Origin: Gonatopus flavifemur
Lineage: Eukaryota > Arthropoda > Insecta > Hymenoptera > Dryinidae
Direction of reading: 5' to 3'
Length of the DNA: 64,000 bases
NCBI GenBank assembly: GCA_018340375.1
Contig: JAFFJZ010000003.1
Span: 6,324,001 to 6,388,000 of the forward strand
Below the pieces are notes generated by a model that was given only the letters and a program-made list of their open reading frames with translations, searched no databases and was not told the origin of the DNA. Position numbers and translations under genes: made by a program. Positions 1-11,160 of the stretch are shown here, one piece after another (the stretch's first letter is position 1; every line of letters begins with the position of its first letter).

Positions 1-794
1 CGTGTAAACATATGGCCCATAATCTATGAATTTTGGATTTGCTCCTTGCATCACGTCATCAGGATTAGTAACATGGAAAACATGTATGTTAAAGTTGATA
101 TCCACATTCATTGTCCACCCTTTGTAACCAAACGTTCCTTCTACTAACGCAACTTGCTAAATATGGAGAAAAGAGAGAATTCAAATATGAAAATACTACA
201 TCGGAAACCAAGTTGATACAAATTTCATTCGTGTTAAATTTATTCTATGTCCTTTAATCTCTCGAAAACGAATCAACGATTTGCAGAGTAAATTAATTTT
301 CCAGTGAAATTTTTGATGAAATTCAGTAGGTTATATCTTCAAATATATTTTGGAAAATTTCAAGATATCCAGATACGCAATAGAAGGGGCTTCCAAGGGT
401 GCTAGGGTACCCTCTCATTCTCTCTTCATAAAACGGAATAAAAATCCAAGCAAACTAAACTATATATAGCAGCTTAAAATACTTTCGAGTTAATTTTTAT
501 TATTCACCGATAGCAGAGGTTTTATTACATTCCCCAAAAGAAACAAGGTTTCCGAACGTTCGTGGAACGTTCACGTACATTCGTTGAATGTGCCTCGAAT
601 ATAAAAAATGTTCGTACGTTTATGAAACAATGAATCCTCATTACCTGACGTAAAACTTTAATGATATACGCGGAGAGTGGTTTCTTTACCAATATCCATA
701 TTCCCAAGCATAAAACTGCGGTTCCAAATAACATCGCTATGAATAATTTGACAGATCTTTTGAATTTATATTTCCTAATCTTCTTCAAGAACAT
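1..794 (-). CDS. CD36-family receptor (SNMP/scavenger receptor B-like), 5' part, partial
   Basis: Two exons are visible on the minus strand. Exon 1 (794 to 645) gives 50 residues: a basic N-terminus and a hydrophobic segment at about residues 15-36, as expected for the first membrane anchor of a two-pass CD36 protein. The donor after CAG at 645 is phase 0. Exon 2 starts at 156 after a TTTAG acceptor and stays open to the window edge. It encodes FHVTNPDDVMQGANPKF and then DYGPYVYT, the family hallmark (FNVTNP..v..G..P...e.GPYvY). The family comprises membrane proteins with a large ectodomain that take up lipids or help detect pheromones. In insects this covers SNMPs and scavenger receptor class B proteins. 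I cannot separate these subfamilies from about 100 residues. The usual length is 450-550 residues, so most of the gene lies off the left edge. Exon 1 also reads on in frame past the donor, but that tail is intronic. Confidence 0.85.
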
Positions 795-1725
795 TGTGAG
801 AAGCTTTCGGATAATTTAAAGTGAGAACGAAGTGAATCTAAAATCTTCAGATCTATATTTTTTTTTGTGACGAATTTACACTATTTTATACCGTTCTTTA
901 TTCACGTGAAATTTCTGTGACATTCATTTGAATGAAAATTGAACTGGAGAAAGAATGCATACTGATTTTCGCTTCATGATTTTATTATCAAATCATAGTT
1001 TCGCGTGTTATATCGTGTTTCGTATGCACGTTAGTTGGTTATGAGTATGATAATTTATTAATAGGAGATAGGTGTTGAACAATAAACCAGAAATCGATGA
1101 AGAAGAAGTTTGAAATATTTAATAAGTAATGTATAATTAGCAATGACGTTTGATGGGTCTTAAAAGTCAAAGCTTATAGTAATCAATTTTTATCATGCCA
1201 AGAATATGAGAACTTCTTAAGAAGTTACTAGCGGTTACCAAGTTATAAGAAGAAATGTGAGAATCCAAAAGGATTAACAGAGACGAAGGGATTCAGTAAA
1301 TCCTAGGATTTCTGGGAAGGAATCCTCCTTTCTGAGTAAATTTTCAACAATACCATAACAGTCCCTAAGAGATTCTGAATTACCGACTCACGCCTGGAAC
1401 CCCACTATACGAACTTTCACTACCCTCTCCCAGATGTCGTCTTATTCTAAATTCTACTTGCAATCGACGTAAGGTGTTGAATGTTGAATTCAATACAAAT
1501 GGCGATCTGTAACTCTTCCGGTTTTAAGTTTTAGTTTGGTAAAGATTTTATATCAGTTGAAGTTATGGTGCTTCTATAAATTTATGGTTTCATAGTGTTC
1601 GTGTTCTATCGATAATTGTTTATATTTTTTTTCATCCCTAAAATCCCTTCAAAAATTCCCCAAATAAAATTTCAAAAACGAAGCATAACCTATCGAGCGT
1701 GAGTGTTGGAAGACTATTCGAAACA
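795..1725. promoter_or_regulatory. Divergent intergenic region between receptor and ZAD gene
   Basis: 931 bases separate two start codons facing away from each other, so both promoters and 5' UTRs should lie here. I see no clear TATA box or initiator. A CACGTG E-box lies at about 904-909. No ORF or RNA gene is visible. Confidence 0.35.
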
Positions 1726-2373
1726 ATGGCAATGAATGAAGATTTTAATTTCTCCGAATTGTGCAGATTATGTTCTTTAAAAAGCAATCACCAGTTACAA
1801 ATATTCGACAAAGAAGGTGAACAAAGACAATTGCTCTTCAAAATTCGTTCTTGCATTCCGGCTGTGGTAAGTGCTTTAAAAAATTGTCTTTTCTTCAAGT
1901 TTTAAAAGATGATGTTCAAACTTTTTTAACATTCATAACATAAAATTGTTTTTAAATATAGTGTCACAGTTAGTTAGTGATGTTAACTATCGCTTAGTGG
2001 AGTATTGTGTTGAATTATGAAATTTTTCTTTGAAGATTTAATCAATAATTTGAGAAATCAGTACCAAGAAATTGATGAATTAATTATTATTTGTTTGTGA
2101 TATTAGTAATGAAAATCTTTATTTTATGAATGAAAATTTCAAAGTTCTTCAATAGTTGTGGGATTATTGAATAGGAGAATAGTAATTCAAATTGTTTTTA
2201 TGTTTATATTACAGATAACTAAGGAAGATGCTCTGCCCAAAAATATTTGTCAGAGGTGTGTGTATAAATTAGACATGTTCTATGAATTTCGAGTGAGCTG
2301 TATGACAACTGATACTGTATTGAAGAATTATGCTGACAGTCTGAAACAACTCACAGCAGTTATAAGTAATCAG
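1726..2373 (+). CDS. ZAD (zinc-finger-associated) domain exons of a zinc-finger transcription factor
   Basis: Exon 1 (1726-1866) starts at an ATG in a good context (AACAATGG) and ends at GTG|gtaagt in phase 0. Exon 2 (2215-2373) follows a TTACAG acceptor and ends at CAG|gtaaaa in phase 0. Joined, they give 100 residues with CRLC in the first exon and CQRC in the second. These are the two zinc-binding CxxC pairs of a ZAD, with the typical ..P..IC..C...L.....F.......C spacing after the second pair. ZADs are dimerisation modules at the N-terminus of insect C2H2 transcription factors, so C2H2 fingers are expected downstream. The next exons in phase 0 that carry fingers are at 16742-18073. If they belong together the protein has 470 residues. 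The ATG at 1726 was preferred because it lies just before the domain. No alternative domain family fits the cysteine pattern as well. Confidence 0.85.
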
Positions 2374-3440
2374 GTAAAAACATTTGTTCGACGAGCATAT
2401 TATATTCATCGATGAACATGTTTGAGACATTATCATGGGGTTTATGTATGTTATAATAATGGAATCATCGTTGGAAGGGTACGACAGTGTATTTTTGAAT
2501 CAGAATTTATGCGTATTGTGGTCATAGTAAGAGAATATAATTGACTTGTGAAGTTTACTATCAGAACAAGTATAATATTAGTGTAAGAATTGTGAAAAAA
2601 AAACACCTTTTCACAACATAATCATTCATCGTACACAAGTGAATCTGGTGATATAACTGACATTTTCAAACACATCAGAATGAAATATCTAGTATCAGAA
2701 TATGTATATTTCAATAATTATATCATGATAATGTTCAAAATTACTTTTCATCGATGCATATAACACTTGATATACATGTTCGTTGCTGATGATTCAATTT
2801 GCCATTTTACTGTACAGTACTATTATTGTTCTTATTATTCAATAAGAATGCTACGCAACACAGAGAACTCTACAAGATTTCATAAAGAGGACATTGTTTT
2901 GATTCTGATATTCGAAAGATCTCTATCTGTGCTCTTCTGGAATTCCTATGAGTCAATTCTGACGTACTTTAGAGACAAACATTTCATTTCAATGAAACAA
3001 CTTCAGCATGTCATTGCATATCAAAAATATGTCATGAATGAGAGCTGTAAGTGACATCAATCTTAGAAATAGGTTGTGTGACGTTTATGGAAGGTTTATA
3101 GAACGCAAGTGAGGTTTTCTGAACGTTCAGAAAATCTCCCAGAAACACATTGTGCTGTTAGAGTGTGAAATTACCATTGAATAACAGTGCCCTGTCAACT
3201 TTTATTTTTCATACAATTTTTCCACCAATATTGATAATTGGCGCAGTAAAGAACCAAGTTTGTGTTTCGATCTTGCGATCCCTCAACATTAAAAACATTA
3301 ACTTTTGGCATAGTCATTGATGTGATTCTCTTAAGCGTAGAAGAAATTCCTGAGAGAATTCAAAAACTCCACTGTTTCCGTAAGTGACTGAACACCAAAC
3401 ATGAAAGAAGTATCCTACACAGCACAGGCATGTCTTAAAT
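2374..3440 (+). other. Non-coding stretch after ZAD exon 2
   Basis: This is A+T-rich sequence with only short ORFs that show no domain and no codon-like pattern. It is probably intron of the ZAD gene. Nothing else is supported. Confidence 0.4.
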
Positions 3441-3441
3441 G

Positions 3442-3517
3442 AACTCCCGTTATGTCAGTTCAGAAAGAATTCTTGAGAATTCTTCAAGAATTCATTTTGA
3501 ACTGTCATAACGGGGAC
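3442..3517. repeat. 76 bp palindrome centred on GAATTC
   Basis: The left arm begins ACTCCCGTTATG and the right arm ends CATAACGGGGACT. Arms of about 37 bases pair with few mismatches around a GAATTC centre at 3477-3482. It would form a long hairpin with no real loop. It is either the core of a small foldback element or a hairpin RNA source. Confidence 0.75.
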
Positions 3518-3734
3518 TTTCAAAGAAACCTATGATGAATTCATAAGGACATCTCATTTGATGCTGGTCTGAATTTGAATCATCGAGATCGCTATAATAT
3601 TAAGTTTTTCCAAGTGTGTTCCCAATTAAAAATTCCCAGGTGAACGGAATTCTCGAATTCGCATGTGAACTCAGATTCACTAGACCCCCTCTACCAGAAG
3701 CCCTCAGGTTTCTGCTCGGCACCCGAAAATACCA

Positions 3735-3937
3735 GAAAAATCCGGACAAAAAATAGTTTTCAGGCTTTGAATGGTTTTTGGTCCCAGAAAATTCGATCAA
3801 AAACTGACAAAAATTCTACCTGGTTTCGTCCGGAATTACCGAACATGGAATATTCTGTCGAAAACTGACGGGAAAAATTTATCAGATTTCCTGGGATAAA
3901 AACCGTCTAAAGCCTGACAACTATCTTTTGTCCGGGC
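3735..3937. repeat. Foldback (MITE-like) element, about 200 bp
   Basis: The left end carries CCGGACAAAAAATAG, then CAGGCTTTGAATGG and TTTTTGGTCCCAG. The right end has the reverse complement in the same order: CTGGGATAAAAACC, AAAGCCTGACAAC and CTTTTGTCCGG. Terminal arms of about 60 bp with scattered mismatches fit a decayed non-autonomous DNA transposon. The ORFs on both strands here arise from the repeat. Confidence 0.65.
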
Positions 3938-3959
3938 CCGCCTGGCATTTTCAACAGAG

Positions 3960-4620
3960 AGGGATTGCAAAAATCATTATATGTGAGAGAACGTGCAGCT
4001 AAAATAGTGTATTGCGTGTCAAGGGCGGAAGGAAGGCAATGAAAGTGAGTGAGAGGTACGGTAGAGCCTAGGGGTTCTGAGGGTCGCCGAGGCTCAACCG
4101 CTCCTTAAATGAGAGTCAATCGCCTTCTGCCCGTGGCGTACACAATATTTTTGTGCCTTTTCGTGCCAATTAGGTGAACACAAAATGAGTTATCACTGTT
4201 GCGTAATATCATGCGGGCGACAAATATTTTCCCTCTCTCTAAAAAAAAGGCGGAAACATGTTTTCCGCCCATATTATTTCAAGCTAACACTCTTGACACA
4301 TACTTCGCGTGTGTTTGGCCCGCAAGGAAGAGGGAATTTTCTATGCAGATATGGCAAAAATAACATTTTTAGACCTGAGCCTGTGAAGATTCCCATGTGT
4401 GCACAAACATTGAGCCAACTTCAGCCCTTTCCTGGCGCGAAATCAGCCAACATTTGCCAAAAATGGCTTGGAATTGGCTCTATGTTGATGTACACATGGG
4501 TTGCTCACGGAATATTGCACAGAGAAAAAAATCGGAGGTGGAACCGAACCCAGCTCCCGTTTGTAGTTACAGCGGCTATATTATTATTATTAACATAGTT
4601 ATGTAGAATAGCTGTGATGG
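3960..4620. other. GC-richer repeat-like segment with short palindrome
   Basis: This segment is less A+T-rich than its surroundings. It contains a near-perfect palindrome at 4249-4269 (GGCGGAAA..TTTTCCGCC) and repeated GCCAA/GGCT words at 4410-4480. Open frames of up to 137 codons cross it, but they show no domain, no splice context and low-complexity stretches. I take it for part of a repeat rather than a gene. Confidence 0.3.
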
Positions 4621-5009
4621 TAATAGTACAACCACCGTTATTAAGAACTAGAGCTAGGCCCGATTTTAGCTCCGATTTTGTTCTCACTATACTGAATCCA
4701 TGGAAAATTTATTTTCAAATTGCTTGATCTATTCACTAGAAATACATCATTGCTGAACTTCTTTAGAATTCCCGGTGGATCGCTCTCCTGGTGATTTCAC
4801 CGTTTTTCCAGACTGAATTCTGGGCACGGAAGCAACTTTTCGGAGCTTAAATTGAGACAGACAATGCTTCAACGCGATCAATTGATACTATAAATTACTG
4901 TTCGTATGCATGAGAAATAATTAGAATTTCTAAATAGATAATAAATATCTATTTCTCGATTGAATTCATCCCTATTGGAGGAAAATCTTGTACCCTAAAA
5001 AAAAGGATT

Positions 5010-5205
5010 CAGTTAAATATTAGACAGCTAGAAAATTGAGCTGCTCTGAATGAAAATTTAGTTAAATCAAATGAATTTGATTTATAAAATCTTTCATTCA
5101 TATTTCAGATAACTGAACTTTCATTTACATGAACTACAATTTAGCTGGGACAACTAAATTTCAGCTGCCGCAGCTATAGGTGAATTTCTCTCAGTGTAGA
5201 TTTGT
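5010..5205. repeat. AGCTA-type repeat, degenerate copy
   Basis: Spaced words AGCTG, TTTAGCTGGG, CAGCTGCCGCAGCTATA and a terminal TTTCTCTCAGTGTAG match the family seen at 25085, 42640, 54085 and 61-63.7 kb. It is decayed and the ends are approximate. Confidence 0.45.
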
Positions 5206-5473
5206 GATTAGGAAATTCACATTTATCGAAAGTTCATGACAATTTCGAATTTTACTGTCCGTTATTGATTTTATATTTTTTCCAATCGGAAAAAATTTCA
5301 ACTATCTTCCTAAAGTTATAGAAAATAGGCTTTTGAGGAGTGTAAGAACTTTGGAAAATCTTCAAATTTAATTCATTTATTGATTTTAAGTTGTAACGAG
5401 AAGTAAAAATGAAAGAAAGAGCGTTGAACTGTGGTAAGAAATGAAGTATTAGTCCAGATTATTATTGTCTTGG

Positions 5474-5936
5474 TTAGTGAGTTTTCATACTGGAAAAAAG
5501 AAGATCACCGCACTGAGACAAATTCATCAGTTGAGCTGGTTGATAGAACTGATCTAAAATGGTTTCCTGATCGGTTTGGGATGATAATGAATAAAATTGG
5601 ATGAATTGGATAGACCTTATTTGCAACCATGGCTTGTGAAATATAAACTTAGTTGTTGCTATAATGTTGATCTCAATCAGAATGAAACACAAACATCGTT
5701 CAGCAAATATTAGGCATCGGCATCTCGCCAACATTGACTCTATGCAGATATAGTTGAGCCTTGACCGTCAACATTGTGTCAATGTATATTTCATCGTTAC
5801 TGTTGGCTTCACCTCCAATACGGACAATCACTGAATCAAATTCTTCACTTTGATGCACTGCGCTAAATAAATTTAGTTGAGGTGACAATTTAACAAGGAG
5901 AACTGAATCTCTCATGTCATTTAATTTACAATTCAA
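5474..5936 (-). other. Unrecognised open reading frames, possible gene remnant
   Basis: Two minus-strand frames abut and overlap by 35 bases: 78 codons at 5936-5700 and 86 codons at 5734-5474. Their composition is less biased than that of the surrounding noise; the first contains an LLVKLSPQLNL stretch and acidic residues. A single -1 or +2 shift near 5710 would join them. I do not recognise a family, see no zinc, membrane or catalytic motif, and find no convincing splice sites. It could be a decayed transposon or gene fragment, or chance. Confidence 0.2.
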
Positions 5937-6484
5937 GTCCCTAGAGTTTGTACCTGAGAAATATACTGATCTCTCGATTACAATAACCTAGAAGCTCCGC
6001 TTCAAAGTTGATGGAACTCTCGGGAATCTATGATCAAAATTTCCCATCTTAGAAACCAGAGGTAAGAGTTCATCCATAGGTAAATATCCGAATTTCATAC
6101 AGATAAGTATGGGAATCCATCTCAATTGCTGTACAAATTTCTACTTGGATTGTCAATAAAATTGACTACAAAATAGCAGGGTTCCAACTGAATTGAATCT
6201 TTTTAATAATTTTGGGTTGGTTTTGAATTCTTCAATCTTGAAATCAGCATAACGATCTGCCAGGCTAGGATTACGTCTGAAAAGCTCAACAATACATCAT
6301 ATTAAAATTGATGATTTTTCAATTTTCAAATCGACATTTCAATCAAAATAGTACCCAAAGAAGAAGAACTGAGTTGAAACCAATAGGGCGAAGAGATAAA
6401 GAGGAAATAAAAGAAAGGAACAAAAAGTAACAAGTATAAGGGGCATAAGGGGTGTACGAGGGCGTCACTGATCGGTAGCTTGAG

Positions 6485-6720
6485 GTTCTTGATTCCATCC
6501 CCTCTTTAACTCTCTTCCTACCGTGTTCAACGAAGTATATGATCTTGATAACTCACCCTCACACATACTAGACTTTTATACCGATGGAGATGAAAGAGAG
6601 AAAAAGAGATACATGAATAACAGTTGCATGTGGGTGTGCAGAACCGTCGTCGCGACGCTATTGATCGGTGCGCCGCTGCTACGCTGCGTCGTGTACAGAA
6701 AGCGAAAGTCAGGGTAATTC
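6485..6720 (+). promoter_or_regulatory. Possible promoter with CpG-containing leader
   Basis: A TTTTATA box at about 6571-6577 is followed some 45 bases later by AACAGTTGC and a CpG-rich stretch (6640-6710). That stretch ends at a donor-like GTCAGG|gtaatt near 6715. This could be an alternative first exon for the downstream zinc-finger gene. The evidence is only local composition and weak motifs. Confidence 0.2.
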
Positions 6721-7535
6721 TCCTTTTCTTTCGTCTCGTCTGTCTTCATCTCTTTCCAACTCGCCGGATAAAACCTTTCTTGGGTCAGATAAACCATCTT
6801 CTCCCTCTCTCACGCTTAATCTTCCTCGCATAGTTTTATTCGATTCTTTGTTCTTTACACGTGTTGAAAATTTATCAACCCTTCCAGGAACAAAAAGGTA
6901 AACAAAAGCTTAGTGGTGATTGGGACACCATAGATCAATATTTCATCTATACAGATCGGCAAGCTTTCCGTGTTGTATTTATGTCAGCATCGATCAAGAT
7001 GCACAATTCCCAAATCACTTATTCGACAGTCAATAGAAAATAAATTGTCCGTAATTGAGTGAGTCGAAAAAATCACAACATCACTTTTTATCATCCAAAA
7101 CTCTATGCAAACTTTTCAGAACTTGAACTGCTTTCGAAGCAGTACTGTCCCTTAGTCTTAAATTCATAGCGAGGAGATGCTTGGCGCGATACATGGTCTC
7201 ACAATTGCTGAGGGTATTTTGCTTGCTTCTCTCTCTCTCGTTTAAGAGCAAGGGATGAATTGGTTTCTATCAATCTGGATCAGAGAACCAGAAAATTGTT
7301 TATCGATTTTTAATCTTTAACTACAACTTCGAATAGTTATTCACAAAGTTCAGAAGGATCTTCATTTTCCACACTTATTGATTATCCCACCCTCCAATTA
7401 GCTTTCGCGATTTCTTAGACGCCAATGTAAGGGTCCACATGGAAGAATGATGGATTTGAGGGAGAAGACACAACAAAACGAATTTCCTCTTCGGTTTTGC
7501 ATAGAATGACTCGCAAATTACGCATGAATTTTCGA

Positions 7536-7725
7536 TACACTGAGAAAAATGTGTTTCGTAGAACTAGTAAGAAGAGTTGACGGTTGATATACAACAATTC
7601 GAATTCTCATGTTCTCAAACCTTCAATAAAATCGTAAAAATATCGGTTATCATTGCTGAATGAACAATTTGTTTACAAGGCAACTATGTATTGCTAGTTC
7701 TACGAAACACATTTTTCTCAATGTA
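7536..7725. repeat. 190 bp MITE-like element with 35 bp inverted ends
   Basis: The left end reads TACACTGAGAAAAATGTG and continues into TTTCGTAGAACTAG. The right end is the reverse complement of the same string (CTAGTTCTACGAAACAC ... CTCAATGTA). It is bounded by TA on both sides, as for DNA transposons that target TA. It has no coding capacity. Confidence 0.8.
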
Positions 7726-8559
7726 CTTGACTTACAATTCAACTCAAGGAATATGGTGTCCCTCCCTCCGTTCTGTTGATCCCACTCATATGCAACGTCA
7801 CGATAAGGAAAATCCCTAAGAAAAAGGATCTTGACCTTGCGTATGGGTTTTAAACAACATAGAGAAGCTCATCCTTTTCAGAATGAAACTCTATACGATT
7901 GCCTCACGTGAATCATGAATTTCGATCATTTTTCATTGTCTTCTGTAAGCTTCTCGTAATTATATTCGAAATTCATTCCAGATTTGTCGCTTCAAATTTT
8001 GTTTCTAAAAGTCATATTACACATTCTACCAAAATATAAAAGTTATTTTCACAACACTTCATTAATTTCCAGTAAAAATCGATTGTTTAAGTCTACCAAT
8101 CAGGTTTTTTTCAACATGACTCCATCCTTGATCACATATTTGTATTATATCTAAATGTAAATCGAGCGCCAGATTTCAACTCCAAATCATAATGAAATTT
8201 TTGTTTCTCGTGTCCTTTATTCAACGAACCCATCTTTCATTAATCATACAAGAAATGTTTGTGGCAAAAAAACAATAATGTAAATTACCTTCGAAACCAG
8301 TTTGAATTCTTTTAAAATATCCTCCTCACATCCGGTTGAAAATTTCCAAGCAAAGTTTGACCTATAACATTTCAACTCGAATTAAATGTTGTTAAGAATA
8401 CCACGTATAATTTATGAATTTCCATTTGATTCATGGAAAAATTCCAAATTTCAGGTATCAATTTCCAGAAAATAATCCATTTTTTTTTCATTGATCTCCT
8501 TTTATTTCTGTTTTGATATTTTCAACACGTTGTCTGTAAATCCTACGCACACTTTCGTC

Positions 8560-9215
8560 CTCTCGAATGTTTTTCTTCTTTTGCTTTTTCGTTGTACCGA
8601 GTACAGGTGCAACGTTAGCGAGCACACACCGAGCCGCGCATTGCAGTATATAATGCTGTTTTCAGCGTTCCTTGTTGAAAACCTGTTCCGAATCCGGAGA
8701 TGCCGAAGCTCTTATAACCGATCGGCCAAGTTTCGTCGTTCGACGAGAGTCGTTTTATCTCCTAAAACCTTCAATGAGATTTTCAAGTGTCATTCTACCG
8801 TACCGATGAATTCTTTCTATGCAAATCTCTATTGGATAACGAAAGTGGTATAAGAACGATTACGATGTCTCGGCAATGAACTAGAAAAATATGTAAGAAC
8901 TCATTATGGACATTATTTCAACGTTTCAATTTAATTAATCTTTTCATTCGGTTTCTATTGTTTTGCTAATTTTTTGCGGTATTGTTTAATTGCGTTGGTG
9001 CATTAGTTGTGGCTTAGAACCTCAACAATAATCGTGCAGTATGGTTTTGAACTTTATCCCTTTCTCTTTGGTCCCCTCAATGTCAGTGTCAAGGTCAGGG
9101 GGCCGACGCACTGCAGAGCGCCGTCGCAGACAACGACGCCGCCGTCGTCAATCGCTACTCCCTCGCAGTACTGTGATTTCCCCTTGCGCGCTCTTCGTTC
9201 AACCTTTCCTATGAG
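8560..9215. promoter_or_regulatory. CpG-richer islands in the long intron or intergenic region
   Basis: Two blocks (about 8590-8760 and 9080-9210) rise well above the A+T-rich background. The first holds GCAGTATATAATGC, a possible TATA element. The second holds repeated GCCGTCG words and a perfect TCAAGGTCA at 9089-9097. That is the FTZ-F1/ERR-type extended nuclear-receptor half site. Frames of 105-120 codons here have no recognisable domain. Enhancer or alternative promoter of the zinc-finger gene is the best guess. Confidence 0.3.
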
Positions 9216-9324
9216 GAATCAAAATCCCTCGCCAATGAGGCAATTTTACGCCAAAGCAAATGAAAGGCTATGGAAAAGTGATTCCAGTCTCAACCGGCCG
9301 GAGGAATTTAATGATATATTTTGA

Positions 9325-10745
9325 AATAATTGAAATTCATCATTCACCTCGTGGAGCGATTTCAATGATTGGGAATCTTTCTTCTTCGTAATTTTCTGTA
9401 AAATCTTTCCTGCAAAGGTTGTATGTACGGTCATCAAAGATTATTCGATTACATACTCTTACGCATTGCGTGTTCAATGATATTGAGATACTCGTGAAAT
9501 TGAGATGAGACTGTCTTAAGTGTATTATAAAATTTTATGAATATTTTCGAAATCATCTTACGGTTACTTTCACGAATATTCGAAATCGTTGCGAGACAGA
9601 AGTATTTCTGTTTTGTAGTTCATTGCCACTGTACTGCAATTTCCTATATTTTATGTAAAATGTTATTCTTTATTCATATTTTCTATCATGAATACAAAAA
9701 TTTTCTGATATTTGTACTGAAAATTTCTTGCACAACTGTACAGGTTAATTGCTTCCAATTCAGCGGCTTTGTAACTCAAATTCTAATACTTGAACCTAGA
9801 TTCATGTAATCAAATATGACACAAATATTCAGTGGTTATTTGAAATTCCTATGTTTAACAAAATTCATAATCAAGTTAAGGATTTCTCCAGGGGATTTTG
9901 GAGTTTCTAGCGAAAGAATTCGAAAGTAAAGTAATAGGATCGATTAAATATTGCTGCAGGGTCATATTTTCTTACCGCGGAAGATGTATTACAAAGTTGA
10001 GATGAGTTGTTCATTCGTGATCGAGAAAATTAAGAGGATAAAATCTAAGAGAATTTTGAATATTTTTACATTATCGAACAATTGAAAATATTGCAAAATA
10101 TCTGAAGTGATTGAACGGGAAATGAAAACTATATTGATAATCAATAATCTACAATATTCAGCTCAATGAATCGTACGAAATTTTGTTAATCAATTATGCG
10201 CTCCCGTTCTCAGTTTATGTTCATAAGGATTAAATTCAAGTATCGCAAGGATAATTTAGATATCCTACGGTTATGCACAGAACGTTCAAATTACACTATT
10301 CACGATAAGTACGTTTCGTGCATATTCATAGAATGGTGTAGATAATTTAGTCTCATGATATTTGAATGCAATTTTCTTTTTATCTACGTAAATGCTGAAC
10401 GTGTCCTGGAATTCACTTTTGATTGTAATTATTATTATTTTATCCAAACCGTGAGAAAAATACACACCCTCGGGAATACTTTGAACACTTTATTTGATGA
10501 AAAAAATATAATAAATGAAATTTCAATCTTTTGGATTTGTTAAGAAGAGATTCAAGATTTTTTTAGGTGTGTTTTTTACATCGATGAAGTTGCATCTTCG
10601 CAGTTAGAATATACCTGTTACATCCACTCCGCTTTTTTTTGTTGTTGCTTTCATTCCTCTCCAGTGCTTCACTTCGCCCTCTTTTATGTTCATATTTGTT
10701 TTTTTGTGAAATTTTTGTTCATTTTCATTATTTTGTATTTCTACG
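9325..10745. other. No feature seen
   Basis: A+T-rich sequence with short frames that look like noise. No repeats, RNA genes or exons are supported. Confidence 0.4.
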
Positions 10746-10846
10746 ACTGAGAAAAATTACGTTTGAAATATTACTATATTCTCTACTAAAGTAGCAGGAT
10801 AAGTGAAATGGTAGGATTTTTACTACACTGTGTGATCACGATTTGA

Positions 10847-10924
10847 TTTTATCAGAATATCGCTTTGTACGGCACTTCTCTGATTCAAGTACGAGTGCTG
10901 TACAGAGCGATATTTTGATAAAAC
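10847..10924. repeat. 78 bp hairpin
   Basis: The left arm TTTTATCAGAATATCGCT... pairs with the right arm ...AGCGATATTTTGATAAAAC. Arms are about 30 bp with four mismatches around a loop of about 18 bases (TTCTCTGATTCAAGTACGAG region). Confidence 0.7.
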
Positions 10925-11041
10925 AGAAGCGTTTGTTCGTAGTTTGTCAAAAACAATTTAGCTGCTATGAATTTTCACCACAATGCGTAGTCAAAGTTAT
11001 ACGATTTCATTTATACTGTTAATTTAGTACAAAATGTAGTA

Positions 11042-11160
11042 TTCTCTAAATTTCTTGGAGTGAAAATCCACTCCTATAGAGTGAAAATACTGCAAGTCCA
11101 ACAAGAGTGAGAATTTTCACTCTTCAAAAGTGGATTCTTCACTCCAAGAAAATCAAGAGA
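11042..11160. repeat. 119 bp hairpin with repeated GAGTG blocks
   Basis: Left TCTCTAAATTTCTTGGAGTG and right CACTCCAAGAAAATCAAGAGA are inverted, and GTGAAAA/TTTTCAC blocks pair inside. It lies 120 bp from the hairpin at 10847. The two may be halves of one decayed element that begins near GACTGAGAAAAAT at 10747. Confidence 0.7.

Noticed and set aside
4185..4606. 137-codon plus frame near 4.2-4.6 kb
   Set aside because: Part of a GC-richer repeat-like segment; other frames are open too, and no splice context or domain is visible.
8491..9324. Frames of 120 and 105 codons
   Set aside because: No recognisable domain. The local CpG-rich composition explains their length better; kept only as a possible regulatory region.
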